DNA of 7,833 nt. Origin: Deltaproteobacteria bacterium (GTDB taxonomy: Bacteria; Desulfobacterota; GWC2-55-46). The stretch is from assembly GCA_016219075.1 (NCBI GenBank), contig JACRCJ010000105.1, positions 1 to 7,833 of the forward strand, read 5' to 3'. Made by a program: the position numbers and the translations under genes. How positions within the stretch are numbered: the stretch's first letter is position 1; every line of letters starts with the position of its first letter. Below the pieces are notes generated by a model that saw nothing but the letters and a program-made list of their open reading frames with translations, ran no database searches and was not told the DNA's origin. This document shows positions 1 through 6,170 of this stretch, piece by piece.

Positions 1-929
1 AGGTGCACGGTGCCGCCGATCTTCTCATCGAAGAGTATGTCCTTGGTGAACTGCTGTATCCCGTAGTTCACTCCTATGCCGAGCTCCCCGAGGTAGCGCG
101 AGCCCTTGTCCGTGTCGAGCATGGTTATGAGGAATTTTTCGTTCTTGTCGGCGCTGGCGTCCACGACCTTGCCGCCCTTGAACTTAAGCCTTATGCCGAG
201 GACCTCTCTGCCCTGGTATATTGCGGGCATCTCGTAGTAGATGTGCCCTTCGGCGGAGTCCTCCACCGGGGAGAGGAACACCTCTCCGTCGGGCATGTTC
301 CTCTCGCCATAGCAGGGGATGGCCTTTCTCCCCTTGATGCTCAACTTCAGGTCGGTATCCTTGCCGACGATGTGGACCGTGTTGGCCTTGTCAAGCGCCT
401 TTTTGAGCTTCATCTCCTTCTGTTTTACCCTGTTCCAGTCGATGTTCGTAGCGCCGTACAGGAAGTCCTCGTACTCGTCGAGGCTCATGTCCGCCTCCTG
501 CGCCAGCGAGTTCGTCGGGTAGTTGCAGAGTATCCAGCGCTTGTTGTTGACGATCTCCTCGCTTATCGGGCGCAGCACCTTGGACCTTGCGCTTATTACG
601 CCGGGGTCGATGTTGGAGAGGGACTTTTTGTTGACCGAGGCCCTGATGTTGACGAAGCAGTCGGTGTTTTTGGCTTCAATTAGTTTTGTCTTCGGGAAGT
701 CCGCTACCTGGTCCTTTGAGGCGAGCGAGTAGAATATGTTCGCCGTCTCCTCGAAACCAATGCTTAAGGAAGGGATGCCCCCGGCCTCCATCACCTCCCT
801 GTAGACCTCGAGCACAAGGGGTTTTGCGAGCTCCGAAGAGGAACCTATGAGTACGGTCTCTCCTTTTTTAAGTCCGAGAGAATGGTGTACGAGGATTTTG
901 GCGAGTTTCTTTACGCGCGGGTCTGACAT
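1..929 (-). CDS. M29-family aminopeptidase (AmpS/PepS/aminopeptidase T-like), 3' end cut by window edge
   Basis: This is the first 309 codons of a metal-dependent exopeptidase that should remove N-terminal residues from peptides in the cytoplasm. I translated it by hand from the ATG at 929. A GGAGG at 935-939 lies 5 nt upstream and supports that start. Recognisable M29 features are the N-terminal 'GLKKGETVLI' segment, 'PDGEVFLSPVEDSAEG' (residues 213-228), 'LGELGIGVN' (281-289) and 'LFDEKIGGTVH' (299-309). Glu216, Glu282 and His309 are the probable counterparts of family metal ligands. The remaining ligands (a Tyr, a second His and an Asp in the family) should lie beyond position 1. Family members run about 360-410 residues, so some 60 or more are missing here. 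There is no signal peptide. The gene is separated from the small gene upstream by 387 nt and is probably transcribed on its own. The family call is confident; substrate preference cannot be told. Confidence 0.88.
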   Translation of the reverse strand, partial: MSDPRVKKLAKILVHHSLGLKKGETVLIGSSSELAKPLVLEVYREVMEAGGIPSLSIGFEETANIFYSLASKDQVADFPKTKLIEAKNTDCFVNIRASVNKKSLSNIDPGVISARSKVLRPISEEIVNNKRWILCNYPTNSLAQEADMSLDEYEDFLYGATNIDWNRVKQKEMKLKKALDKANTVHIVGKDTDLKLSIKGRKAIPCYGERNMPDGEVFLSPVEDSAEGHIYYEMPAIYQGREVLGIRLKFKGGKVVDASADKNEKFLITMLDTDKGSRYLGELGIGVNYGIQQFTKDILFDEKIGGTVH

Positions 930-952
930 TCAAGCCTCCGTTATCGTCGAAA

Positions 953-989
953 GATTTTTGTATTTTTAAAGCTCTGAAAACCCCGGGGT
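953..989 (-). repeat. Dispersed palindromic repeat, copy A
   Basis: On the minus strand this reads ACCCCGGGGTTTTCAGAG followed by a T/A-rich tail. It matches copy D (6171-6207) at 30 of 37 aligned positions, and its core is shared with copies B and C. The ACCCCGGGGT centre is self-complementary. The copy ends 24 nt before the start codon of the aminopeptidase gene, much as copy D lies 30 nt before rpmH. Confidence 0.7.
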
Positions 990-1066
990 CCTTGAAACCC
1001 CGTGAGGGTCCGTAAAGCCTTTTAAAAGCAGGATGCCGGCCCGCGGGCAGCGCCGTCAAAAAGACA

Positions 1067-1105
1067 GACCCTTGGGCCATCCCCGGACTGGGGCGGCAAA
1101 GGGTC
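1067..1105. other. Nested hairpin
   Basis: GACCCTT (1067-1073) pairs with AAGGGTC (1099-1105). Inside it CCCC (1081-1084) pairs with GGGG (1090-1093) around a 5-nt loop. No T-run follows on either strand, so a terminator role is not supported. The function is unknown. Confidence 0.4.
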
Positions 1106-1128
1106 CTCGGAGGCCGTTGAATGGGTGC

Positions 1129-1173
1129 GCCACTCCGCAATCCCGCCGCTTTGGCGGCGGGTCAAGGAGTGGC
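1129..1173. other. Long GC-rich hairpin
   Basis: An outer 8-bp stem (GCCACTCC at 1129-1136 with GGAGTGGC at 1166-1173) encloses a small internal loop and an inner 8-bp stem (CCCGCCGC at 1142-1149 with GCGGCGGG at 1154-1161) capped by TTTG. All 16 pairs are Watson-Crick. There is no T-run on either side, so it looks like an intergenic palindrome or a transcript-stabilising structure rather than a classic terminator. Confidence 0.55.
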
Positions 1174-1200
1174 AAATATAAATGATTCTTCCTTACCATC

Positions 1201-1232
1201 AAAATTCTACGCCATTTATGGCGGAGAATTTT
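1201..1232 (-). terminator. Putative terminator of the small gene (possibly bidirectional)
   Basis: AAAATTCT (1201-1208) pairs with AGAATTTT (1225-1232), with an inner GCCA/TGGC stem (1211-1214 with 1219-1222) around a 4-nt loop. The stem lies 84 nt past the stop codon of the 80-aa gene. Its AT-rich base gives T-runs at the 3' side in both orientations. The U-tract on the minus strand is short and is part of the stem, so efficiency may be modest. Confidence 0.45.
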
Positions 1233-1316
1233 TAAAAGCCCGTGAGGACTTCTTCAACGGCCCATGGAGAGTGCACTGTTTTCTATATCACGAAGGAGGA
1301 CGGAGTAAAAGGATTT

Positions 1317-1559
1317 TCAGCAGAGCATGAACTTCTCGACGATGAGCCTCTTGAGCTTCGGGGCGTAGACCAGGTCAAAGACCTCTCCCTTGTCCGGGAA
1401 GAGGTTCAGGGCGAAGTCCCTCAAGGACGCGATGTGCCCGGAGGCCTCCTGGAGCGTCATCTCGTGGTCCGTCGCTATGAGGGAGATGGTGAAGTCCACC
1501 ATCCTTCTCAGGTGGCGTATCTTTTTATCCTCGTTTTTTATCTCTTCCTGTGTCGGCAT
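1317..1559 (-). CDS. Small conserved-looking protein of unknown function (80 aa)
   Basis: I do not recognise a named family. The protein is 80 residues, charged and probably mostly helical. The C-terminal half carries 'LFPDKGEVFDLVYAPKLKRLIVEKF', a pattern that reminds me of short uncharacterised bacterial proteins with an LFP-K-FDL-Y-PRF-R layout, but this is from memory only. There is no signal peptide, transmembrane segment or cysteine-rich metal motif; the single cysteine is the last residue. A good ribosome binding site (GAGGGG at 1567-1572, 7 nt from the ATG) and codon use like that of the neighbouring genes argue that it is real. It stands alone, with a hairpin before it and another after it, so context says nothing about its job. 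The 113-aa and 162-aa plus-strand frames over the same bases look like shadows of it. Confidence 0.75.
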   Translation of the reverse strand: MPTQEEIKNEDKKIRHLRRMVDFTISLIATDHEMTLQEASGHIASLRDFALNLFPDKGEVFDLVYAPKLKRLIVEKFMLC

Positions 1560-1593
1560 TCCGTTACCCCTCTTTCGGTTTAATCACAAAATT

Positions 1594-1613
1594 CCCTGTA
1601 GATTGCTACAGGG
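1594..1613 (-). terminator. Putative terminator of mnmE transcript
   Basis: CCCTGTAG (1594-1601) and CTACAGGG (1606-1613) form a perfect 8-bp stem with a 4-nt loop. On the minus strand the stem is followed directly by AATTTTGTGATT, a short T-rich tract. It lies 213 nt past the mnmE stop and 35 nt before the start codon of the 80-aa gene, so it probably separates the two transcripts. Confidence 0.5.
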
Positions 1614-1627
1614 TTTCCTTATAAAAA

Positions 1628-1779
1628 CCCTCCCCCTCGATGGGGGAGGGAAGGGTGGGGGTGAAAAAATGTTTTCACCCTCCCCGCTTCCCGTTGCATC
1701 GGAAGAGCGCAACGGGAGCCCAGCCCTCCCATCAAGGGAGGGGAGGCTTAAGGAGATACTCCGGAGCTTGCTCCGGGGT
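1628..1779. repeat. Cluster of five adjacent palindromes (REP/MITE-like intergenic element)
   Basis: Five hairpins follow one another. They are CCCTCCCCC/GGGGGAGGG (1628-1636 with 1642-1650), GGGTGAAAA/TTTTCACCC (1659-1667 with 1672-1680), TCCCGTTGC/GCAACGGGA (1689-1697 with 1709-1717), CCCTCCC/GGGAGGG (1724-1730 with 1736-1742), and a 9-bp stem with one G-T pair (1758-1766 with 1771-1779). The first and fourth have nearly the same stem. The CACCCTCCCC edges face each other across the second hairpin, so the block looks like two related elements in inverted orientation. No gene is seen here. Confidence 0.6.
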
Positions 1780-1790
1780 GGTTCATTTGT

Positions 1791-1813
1791 TCTGAAAACC
1801 CCGGGGTTTCAAG
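1791..1813 (-). repeat. Dispersed palindromic repeat, copy B
   Basis: On the minus strand this reads GAAACCCCGGGGTTTTCAGA. It has the same CCCCGGGGTTTTCAGA core as copy A, and similarity to A continues weakly on the far side (GGGT-rich). It lies 13 nt past the mnmE stop codon and lacks the A/T-rich tail seen in A and D. Confidence 0.65.
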
Positions 1814-1825
1814 CCCGGAGAGGGT

Positions 1826-3211
1826 TCACTTGCCGATGCAGAAGGCGCCGAATATCCTGTCGAGTATCTCCTCGGTAGTCGTCTCGCCGGTTATCTCTCC
1901 GAGCCTGTCCACAGACCACCTGAGGTCTGTGGCGATAAATTCCTTCGCGGCCCCGTTCGTGACCGCCTCTTTCGTCCGGTCTATCCCTTCCAACGAATAA
2001 AGAAGCGAGCTCTTGTGCCTGAGCGATACTATGAGCTCTCCCTCAGGGGCCTCGCCCCTGACTCCAGAGGCCCGGCCCACCGCCTCTTCATAGATCATGT
2101 CCTTGAGGTCTTCTATCCCGCTGGAAAGTAGGGCCGAGACGAAGACGGTCTTGCGCGCGTTGAAGACCTCTCTGACGGATTCGATCTTTTTTGCAATTGC
2201 CAGGTCGGTCTTGTTGGCCAGTATCAGGACCTTCTTTCCTTCGGCGCATTCCAGAAACCTGATGTCCTCATCGTAGTTATCCGAGGTCGAGTCAACGACG
2301 AAGAGCACGAGTCCTGCCGAGGCCACTCTGTCCCTGGCGAGCCTCACCCCGATGGCCTCCACATGGTCTGCCGTATCGCGGAGCCCCGCCGTGTCCATGA
2401 GCCTTACGGGCAGGCCCCTGATGTTTACGACCTCTTCTATGACATCGCGCGTGGTGCCCGGATGCGGCGTCACTATCGCCCGTTCTTCCTTGAGGAGGAT
2501 ATTTAAGAGGCTCGATTTTCCGACATTTGGCCTGCCGAGTATCAGGACCCCTATTCCGTCGCGTATCGCCTTACCTTCCCGGTAAGTCGCCACAAGGCGG
2601 TTTATGGAGACCTCCGCCTCAACAAGTCTTTTAAGTATCTGCTCCGCGGCGAGCCCCTCGACCTCGTCTTCCGGAAAATCAAGCTCGGCCTCGATGTGCG
2701 CGAGGAGCGAGACGAGACCCTCCTTTATGGCGTTTACCTTTCTGGAAAGACCGCCCTCAAGCCTGCCTCTGGCGCCGCTCAAGGAGAGTTCGGTCTCGGC
2801 CTTTATGATGTCCGAGACGGCCTCGGCCTGCGCCAGGTCGAGCTTGCCGTTCATGAAAGCCCTCCGGGTAAACTCTCCGGGCCCGGCCTGGCGCGCCCCG
2901 TTTTTAACGAGCGCCTCGAGCACCTTCATCAGGATAAGCGGCCCGCCGTGGCAATGGAGCTCAACGACGTCCTCGCCCGTATAAGAACGCGGGGCCCGCA
3001 TGAGGACCAGGAAACCGATGTCTATGTCATTGTTCCCGTCGGTTATCCTGCCGTAGTAAAGGTACCTGTCCTTGAGCTCTCCGGACGGGGCGGGCTTGAA
3101 GAGCGGGAGCGCCGAGGCGAGGGCCCCGGGGCCGCTGACGCGGACGACCCCGACCCCGCCTTCTCCCCACGGGGTGGCCACTGCCGCTATGGTATCGAGA
3201 TCCTTGAGCAT
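1826..3211 (-). CDS. mnmE: tRNA uridine-5-carboxymethylaminomethyl modification GTPase MnmE (TrmE)
   Basis: MnmE works with MnmG on wobble uridine 34 of certain tRNAs, using a folate-bound one-carbon unit and GTP hydrolysis. The protein is 461 aa, the usual length. Residues 1-120 are the folate-binding N-terminal domain ('DTIAAVATPWGEGGVGVVRVSG', 'PGEFTRRAF'). A helical domain is interrupted by the G domain: G1 GRPNVGKS (226-233), G2 TTRD (253-256), G3 DTAG (273-276), G4 NKTD (333-336) and G5 SAL (359-361). The C-terminus is FCIGK, with the family's conserved Cys at 458. The ATG at 3211 places DTIA at residues 6-9 as expected, but the only SD-like AAGGA (3214-3218) is just 2 nt away, so initiation may be weak. 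mnmE often neighbours yidC near the origin; the usual partners jag and mnmG are not next to it here. Confidence 0.97.
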   Translation of the reverse strand: MLKDLDTIAAVATPWGEGGVGVVRVSGPGALASALPLFKPAPSGELKDRYLYYGRITDGNNDIDIGFLVLMRAPRSYTGEDVVELHCHGGPLILMKVLEALVKNGARQAGPGEFTRRAFMNGKLDLAQAEAVSDIIKAETELSLSGARGRLEGGLSRKVNAIKEGLVSLLAHIEAELDFPEDEVEGLAAEQILKRLVEAEVSINRLVATYREGKAIRDGIGVLILGRPNVGKSSLLNILLKEERAIVTPHPGTTRDVIEEVVNIRGLPVRLMDTAGLRDTADHVEAIGVRLARDRVASAGLVLFVVDSTSDNYDEDIRFLECAEGKKVLILANKTDLAIAKKIESVREVFNARKTVFVSALLSSGIEDLKDMIYEEAVGRASGVRGEAPEGELIVSLRHKSSLLYSLEGIDRTKEAVTNGAAKEFIATDLRWSVDRLGEITGETTTEEILDRIFGAFCIGK

Positions 3212-3243
3212 CGTCCTTTTTAGAATGACCCCTGCTGCCCTGA

Positions 3244-3266
3244 CTTAAAACCGCGGGGTTTTCAGA
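3244..3266 (+). repeat. Dispersed palindromic repeat, copy C (inverted orientation)
   Basis: On the plus strand this reads CCGCGGGGTTTTCAGA, the family core with one change in the left arm, and is followed by GATTGAAAATATG, which resembles the A/T-rich tail of copies A and D. It is the only clear copy pointing the other way. Its tail merges into the T-rich stretch after the yidC terminator hairpin. Confidence 0.6.
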
Positions 3267-3282
3267 AGATTGAAAATATGAT

Positions 3283-3310
3283 GACCGGGCCCCTGAAGCG
3301 GGGCCCGGTC
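3283..3310 (-). terminator. Terminator of the yidC transcript
   Basis: GACCGGGCCCC (3283-3293) and GGGGCCCGGTC (3300-3310) form a perfect 11-bp GC-rich stem with a 6-nt loop, 60 nt past the yidC stop. On the minus strand it is followed by ATCATATTTTCAATCTTCT, which is T-rich but not a pure T-run. It is the strongest hairpin in the window. Confidence 0.7.
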
Positions 3311-3323
3311 TCCGGTACGGTAT

Positions 3324-3352
3324 ATTATAATTTGATAACACGGTCTTGGGAA
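3324..3352 (-). promoter_or_regulatory. Weak candidate promoter for mnmE
   Basis: The minus strand has a perfect TATAAT (3324-3329) with TTCCCA (3347-3352, 4 of 6 matches to TTGACA) 17 nt upstream. The predicted start near 3317 would put the strong hairpin 3283-3310 at the very 5' end of the mnmE leader. The TATAAT sits in the palindrome ATTATAAT and so occurs on both strands. This may be chance in an AT-rich spot. Confidence 0.3.
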
Positions 3353-3369
3353 AGGAATTTCCCGGTCTT

Positions 3370-4944
3370 TTAAGCCTTGGCCGGCGACGGAGCCCTCTGT
3401 ATGTAGTACTGCTGGGCGATAGAGAGGACGTTGTTGACAAGCCAGTAGAGGACGAGCCCGGAGGGGAAGTTCAGGAACATGAAGGTGAAGATGACCGGCA
3501 TGATGAGCATTATCTTCGCCTGGTTCGGGTCCACGGTCGAAGGGGTCATCTTCTGCTGTATGAACATCGTGGCGCCCATGATCACAGGCGTTATGTAGTA
3601 GGGGTCCTTGTCCGAGAGGTCGTGGATCCAGAGGAACAGCGGCGCGTGCCTCAATTCGATCGCCACATAGAGCACCTCGTAGAGGGCGATGAAGACCGGG
3701 ATCTGGAGTATCATCGGCAGACACCCGCCGACCGGGTTTATCTTGTACCTCTTGTAAAGCTCCATCATCTCTTTATTGAGCTTTTCCTTGTTGTCCTTGT
3801 ACTTCTCCTTCAGGGCCGCGAGCTGGGGCTGTATCTTCGACATCTCCTTCATCGAGTTCAGGCTGTGTTTCGTGAGGGGATAGAAGATTATCTTTATGAT
3901 AACGGTTATGAGTATGATGGCAAGGCCGTAGTTGCCGAGGTACCTCTGGAAGAAGTTCAGGACCACGAGAAAGGGCTTGGCCATAAAGCCGAACCACCCG
4001 AACTCGATCGCCTCTTCAAGACCGATCTTCTGCTTTACGAGCAGGTCGTACTCCTTTGGCCCCAGAAAGGTATTGTAGCTGTAAGCGGCCTGGGCTCCCG
4101 GGGCGAGGCTCAGGGGCACCTGAACGGATGCGGTCGAAGAGTCAGCGGCCAGCACCGAACCCACCCACGAGACCGGGGTGTCGGTCTTTGGGATGATGGC
4201 GGAGAGGAAGTACTTGTCCTCAAGGCCTATCCACCTGGGCCTGTCAGTGCCGGACTTCCGGGCCTCTTTTTCCGTCTGCCTGACAAGCTTCTCCTTCGTG
4301 TCTATGATAGGGCCGGTGTGATACCCGTACTTGTCCTTGCCCGCGAGGTTCGATACCAGCGTGATGTCGGCCCTGCCGGCGAAGGGGTGAGACGAAGCGT
4401 TGTCAATCTTGAGCTCCGTACGGATGAAGTAACTTCCGGCGGTAAAGAAGTACTTCTTTTCGACCCTGAGGCCGGATTTAGTTGTGCCTGTGTAGGTAAG
4501 CTCGCCGGTATCGTTGTCACCGAGGACAAGACCGTTTGAGGAAGGCTGGAATGTCACGGACTCGGATACGCCGTTTGATATTATATCGGTCTTGAACGAG
4601 TTGGACATCGCAACCGTGTTTGCGATGTCCTCGACAGGGGAGTCGGCCTTGAGGGTGGACCTGTATTGTTTAAGCTCAAAGCTCTTTACCCCCCCGCCCA
4701 GGCTTGTGAAACCGGCCTTGAAAAGAGGGGTCTCTACCGTTGTCAGGTCTTCCTTTACAGGGGCCGGCGCGGCCACAGCGGCCCGGGTCTGTGCGGGAGC
4801 GCCGTTTACCGGCGACGGGGCCGCTTCTTCCTTATGGACCGCCTGCGGTCTTTGCTGCGGCGGGAATATCATCTGTATCAGGTACGGGTAGAAGAAAAGT
4901 ATACCCATGGAAAGTATTACTGCTATCAATACTCTCTTATCCAT
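3370..4944 (-). CDS. yidC: Membrane protein insertase YidC (Oxa1/Alb3 family)
   Basis: YidC inserts and folds inner-membrane proteins, alone or with SecYEG. At 524 aa it has the Gram-negative layout. An N-terminal membrane anchor (about 5-27) is followed by a Pro/Ala-rich linker, a large periplasmic beta-sandwich domain (about 60-310) and the conserved insertase core with helices near 340-358, 407-430, 450-466 and 478-505. Lys351 in 'VIIKIIFYPLTK' occupies the place of the conserved groove arginine (a Lys substitution also seen in other YidCs, as I recall). A charged cytoplasmic hairpin (about 365-402) precedes 'NPVGGCLPMILQIPVF'. The start is the ATG 13 nt after the yidD stop. No good SD is near; AGG lies about 12 nt upstream, so translation may be coupled to yidD. 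A strong hairpin follows the gene. Confidence 0.97.
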   Translation of the reverse strand: MDKRVLIAVILSMGILFFYPYLIQMIFPPQQRPQAVHKEEAAPSPVNGAPAQTRAAVAAPAPVKEDLTTVETPLFKAGFTSLGGGVKSFELKQYRSTLKADSPVEDIANTVAMSNSFKTDIISNGVSESVTFQPSSNGLVLGDNDTGELTYTGTTKSGLRVEKKYFFTAGSYFIRTELKIDNASSHPFAGRADITLVSNLAGKDKYGYHTGPIIDTKEKLVRQTEKEARKSGTDRPRWIGLEDKYFLSAIIPKTDTPVSWVGSVLAADSSTASVQVPLSLAPGAQAAYSYNTFLGPKEYDLLVKQKIGLEEAIEFGWFGFMAKPFLVVLNFFQRYLGNYGLAIILITVIIKIIFYPLTKHSLNSMKEMSKIQPQLAALKEKYKDNKEKLNKEMMELYKRYKINPVGGCLPMILQIPVFIALYEVLYVAIELRHAPLFLWIHDLSDKDPYYITPVIMGATMFIQQKMTPSTVDPNQAKIMLIMPVIFTFMFLNFPSGLVLYWLVNNVLSIAQQYYIQRAPSPAKA

Positions 4945-4957
4945 TCAAACACACTAC

Positions 4958-5287
4958 CTATTCATGTTTTTTTAACGGCGCACATACATTAAAATGCTCA
5001 CGGTGCGGCACAGGGTCGTACCCGCCGGGATGGTAGGGGTGGCACCTTAAAAGCCTCAGGGCGGCCAGGTAAAGCCCCTTGAAGACACCATGACACTCTA
5101 TGGCCCCGGAGGCGTAATCCGAACAGCTCGGGTAGAACCTGCAGGCGGGCGGCAGAACCGGAGAGAGAAGCCTTTTATAAAGAAATATGAGCGACATCAG
5201 GATCTTCTTTATCATCACAGCCCGGTACCCGGAGAGAGCGCTAAAAAGAGTCCACCTTTCGGGCGCGGCGGCCTTTATTATCTCCAT
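4958..5287 (-). CDS. yidD: Membrane protein insertion efficiency factor YidD
   Basis: YidD is a small protein found next to yidC and thought to help insertion of YidC substrates at the inner membrane. The conserved core is clear: 'MIKKILMSLIFLYKRLLSP' (25-43, amphipathic helix), 'PPACRFYPSCSDYA' (46-59, with the Cys pair 49/55), Cys65, and 'RCHPYHPGGYDPVP' (81-94). Most family members start at the equivalent of Met25 (ATG at 5215), so the 109-aa frame has a 24-residue N-terminal extension. The long start has a GAGGG 9 nt upstream (5297-5301). The short start has only a poor SD-like GGG. I keep the long form, but either start is possible. The gene lies 59 nt after rnpA and 13 nt before yidC, the standard rnpA-yidD-yidC arrangement. 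Confidence 0.93.
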   Translation of the reverse strand: MEIIKAAAPERWTLFSALSGYRAVMIKKILMSLIFLYKRLLSPVLPPACRFYPSCSDYASGAIECHGVFKGLYLAALRLLRCHPYHPGGYDPVPHREHFNVCAPLKKHE

Positions 5288-5346
5288 CAGGACGAGCCCT
5301 CAGGGGCCTTTTATGAACCAGCGCGCGGTTATTGGGTGATACTCGG

Positions 5347-5712
5347 TCAGGGGGTTACGAAGATCTTCGACAACTCCTGCTTACAGTCGTTTAAGTCTTT
5401 TATCCCGGCCGTGCTCTTAACCGATACAAGGATGTCTGAGGACCGGGGGAACGACTCCTTGTTGAGCCTGAAGGCCTCCCTCAAGAGCCTTTTTATCCTG
5501 TTGCGTACAACGGCGTTGCCAACCCTGGAGCTTACCGAAAGTCCGAGCCTTCTTACCCCCGGTTCCGCAGGGAGTATGTAGATGGTAAGGCTCCTGGTGG
5601 AGACCCTTTTGCCAGTCTTGCGTACCCGGCTGAAGTCATCGGGTTTAAGTATCCTTTCGCCTTTAGGGAAAGAAAAACCCTCTTTTTGCCTCGTTTTGCC
5701 GTCTGTAACCAC
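5347..5712 (-). CDS. rnpA: Ribonuclease P protein component RnpA
   Basis: RnpA binds the catalytic RNase P RNA and helps it to remove 5' leaders from pre-tRNAs. At 121 aa it has the usual length. Visible features are 'FPKGERILKPDDFSRVRKTGKR' at 15-36 (the family's N-terminal pattern), 'RRLGLSVSSRVGNAVVRN' (54-71) and the diagnostic RNR box 'RNRIKRLLREAFR' (70-82). The start is a GTG (5710-5712) chosen because no ATG or TTG lies closer to the conserved region. No SD is near it (AGGGG is 15 nt upstream). The same frame stays open without a stop back to 5875, with no ATG, GTG or TTG further up. The start therefore deserves checking. The gene is 277 nt from rpmH, longer than usual. Confidence 0.95.
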   Translation of the reverse strand: MVTDGKTRQKEGFSFPKGERILKPDDFSRVRKTGKRVSTRSLTIYILPAEPGVRRLGLSVSSRVGNAVVRNRIKRLLREAFRLNKESFPRSSDILVSVKSTAGIKDLNDCKQELSKIFVTP

Positions 5713-5988
5713 TCGGTACGCGCTTGTCCCCTGATTAATCCCCTGTCGGGGTTTAATTCCCCGCGGCTTGCCGCACAGGCTGACTAACGGTATTTCCTTC
5801 GAATACCCCGGAGAAAAGCGGCGGGGCGGTTTATTCCAAAAAAATAAACACTGCGGAAAAATAAATGTCTCTTAAAGACCCTGAGGCGAGTAGCCGGCGT
5901 GAAATGGACGGCCTGCACAGGTGTGCTTTAGCCAGGACCGTTTTGAACAGACGCCTTTATCCGGGGTTCCTTGATTGCGGCCCCGTCC
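5713..5988. other. Long rpmH-rnpA spacer with palindromes, no gene seen
   Basis: This 276-nt gap separates two genes that are usually almost adjacent. It holds CCCC-TGTC-GGGG (5740-5751), which competes with GGGG-TTTAATT-CCCC (5748-5762), then GCGG/CCGC (5763-5766 with 5771-5774), and an AT-rich hairpin GTTTATT/AATAAAC (5829-5835 with 5843-5849). GGCCCCGTCC near 5979-5988 is complementary to GGACGGCC near 5906-5913 apart from a bulge, a possible long-range stem. I see no complete gene and no tRNA. The stretch may be a processed leader of rnpA or repeat debris. Confidence 0.5.
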
Positions 5989-6141
5989 TTACTTCGGGTT
6001 GCTGGTCCCGACGGAAAGACGCTTTCTGCCTTTCGCCCTTCTTCTATTGATGACGTCTCTTCCGCTCTTTGTGGACATCCTGACTAAAAAGCCGTGGGTC
6101 CTGAGTCTTTTCTTCTTGCTCGGCTGAAAAGTTCTTTTCAT
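5989..6141 (-). CDS. rpmH: 50S ribosomal protein L34
   Basis: L34 is a small, very basic protein of the large ribosomal subunit. Translated by hand, the 50-residue product begins MKRTFQPSKKKRLRTHGF and continues with 'RRRAKGRKRLSV' (33-44), which are the L34 signatures. It ends SVGTSNPK, about six residues longer than the commonest 44-residue form. Start: ATG at 6141 with AGAGGA (6149-6154) 7 nt upstream. A TTGACA promoter lies about 130 nt upstream of the start codon, so rpmH probably heads the rpmH-rnpA-yidD-yidC unit, unless the long spacer after it contains a break. It lies downstream of dnaN on the same strand, whereas in many bacteria rpmH is divergent from dnaA-dnaN. Confidence 0.97.
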   Translation of the reverse strand: MKRTFQPSKKKRLRTHGFLVRMSTKSGRDVINRRRAKGRKRLSVGTSNPK

Positions 6142-6170
6142 GACTATTTCCTCTGATTTTACTTTTTTTG

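Larger units (their letters stand above)
930..1316. other. Gene-free interval rich in hairpins
   Basis: This 387-nt gap lies between the aminopeptidase start and the end of the small upstream gene. I find no credible gene in it; the only minus-strand frame that runs through it is proline- and arginine-rich and resembles no protein I know. It holds one copy of the dispersed palindrome (953-989), a branched or nested hairpin (1067-1105), a long GC-rich hairpin (1129-1173) and a terminator-like hairpin (1201-1232). The promoter of the aminopeptidase gene should lie near 950-1000, but no clear -35/-10 pair stands out. Confidence 0.6.

Noticed and set aside
3..683. Plus-strand open frame of 226 codons opposite the aminopeptidase
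   Set aside because: It mirrors the minus-strand aminopeptidase codons and resembles no family; the minus strand has conserved motifs, start and SD.
868..1140. Minus-strand open frame of 90 codons over the gap before the aminopeptidase
   Set aside because: It overlaps the start of the aminopeptidase gene in another frame, runs through hairpins and has a low-information composition.
1628..1779. CRISPR array
   Set aside because: The repeated units are hairpins of different length with no regular spacers.
3346..4539. Plus-strand open frame of 397 codons opposite yidC
   Set aside because: It is antisense to an unmistakable YidC, has skewed composition (many Val, Leu, Arg, Gly, Glu) and no recognisable domain or SD; long antisense frames are common in GC-rich genes.
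5865..6050. Plus-strand 61-codon frame across the rpmH-rnpA spacer
   Set aside because: It overlaps rpmH on the opposite strand, has no SD and no recognisable motif.
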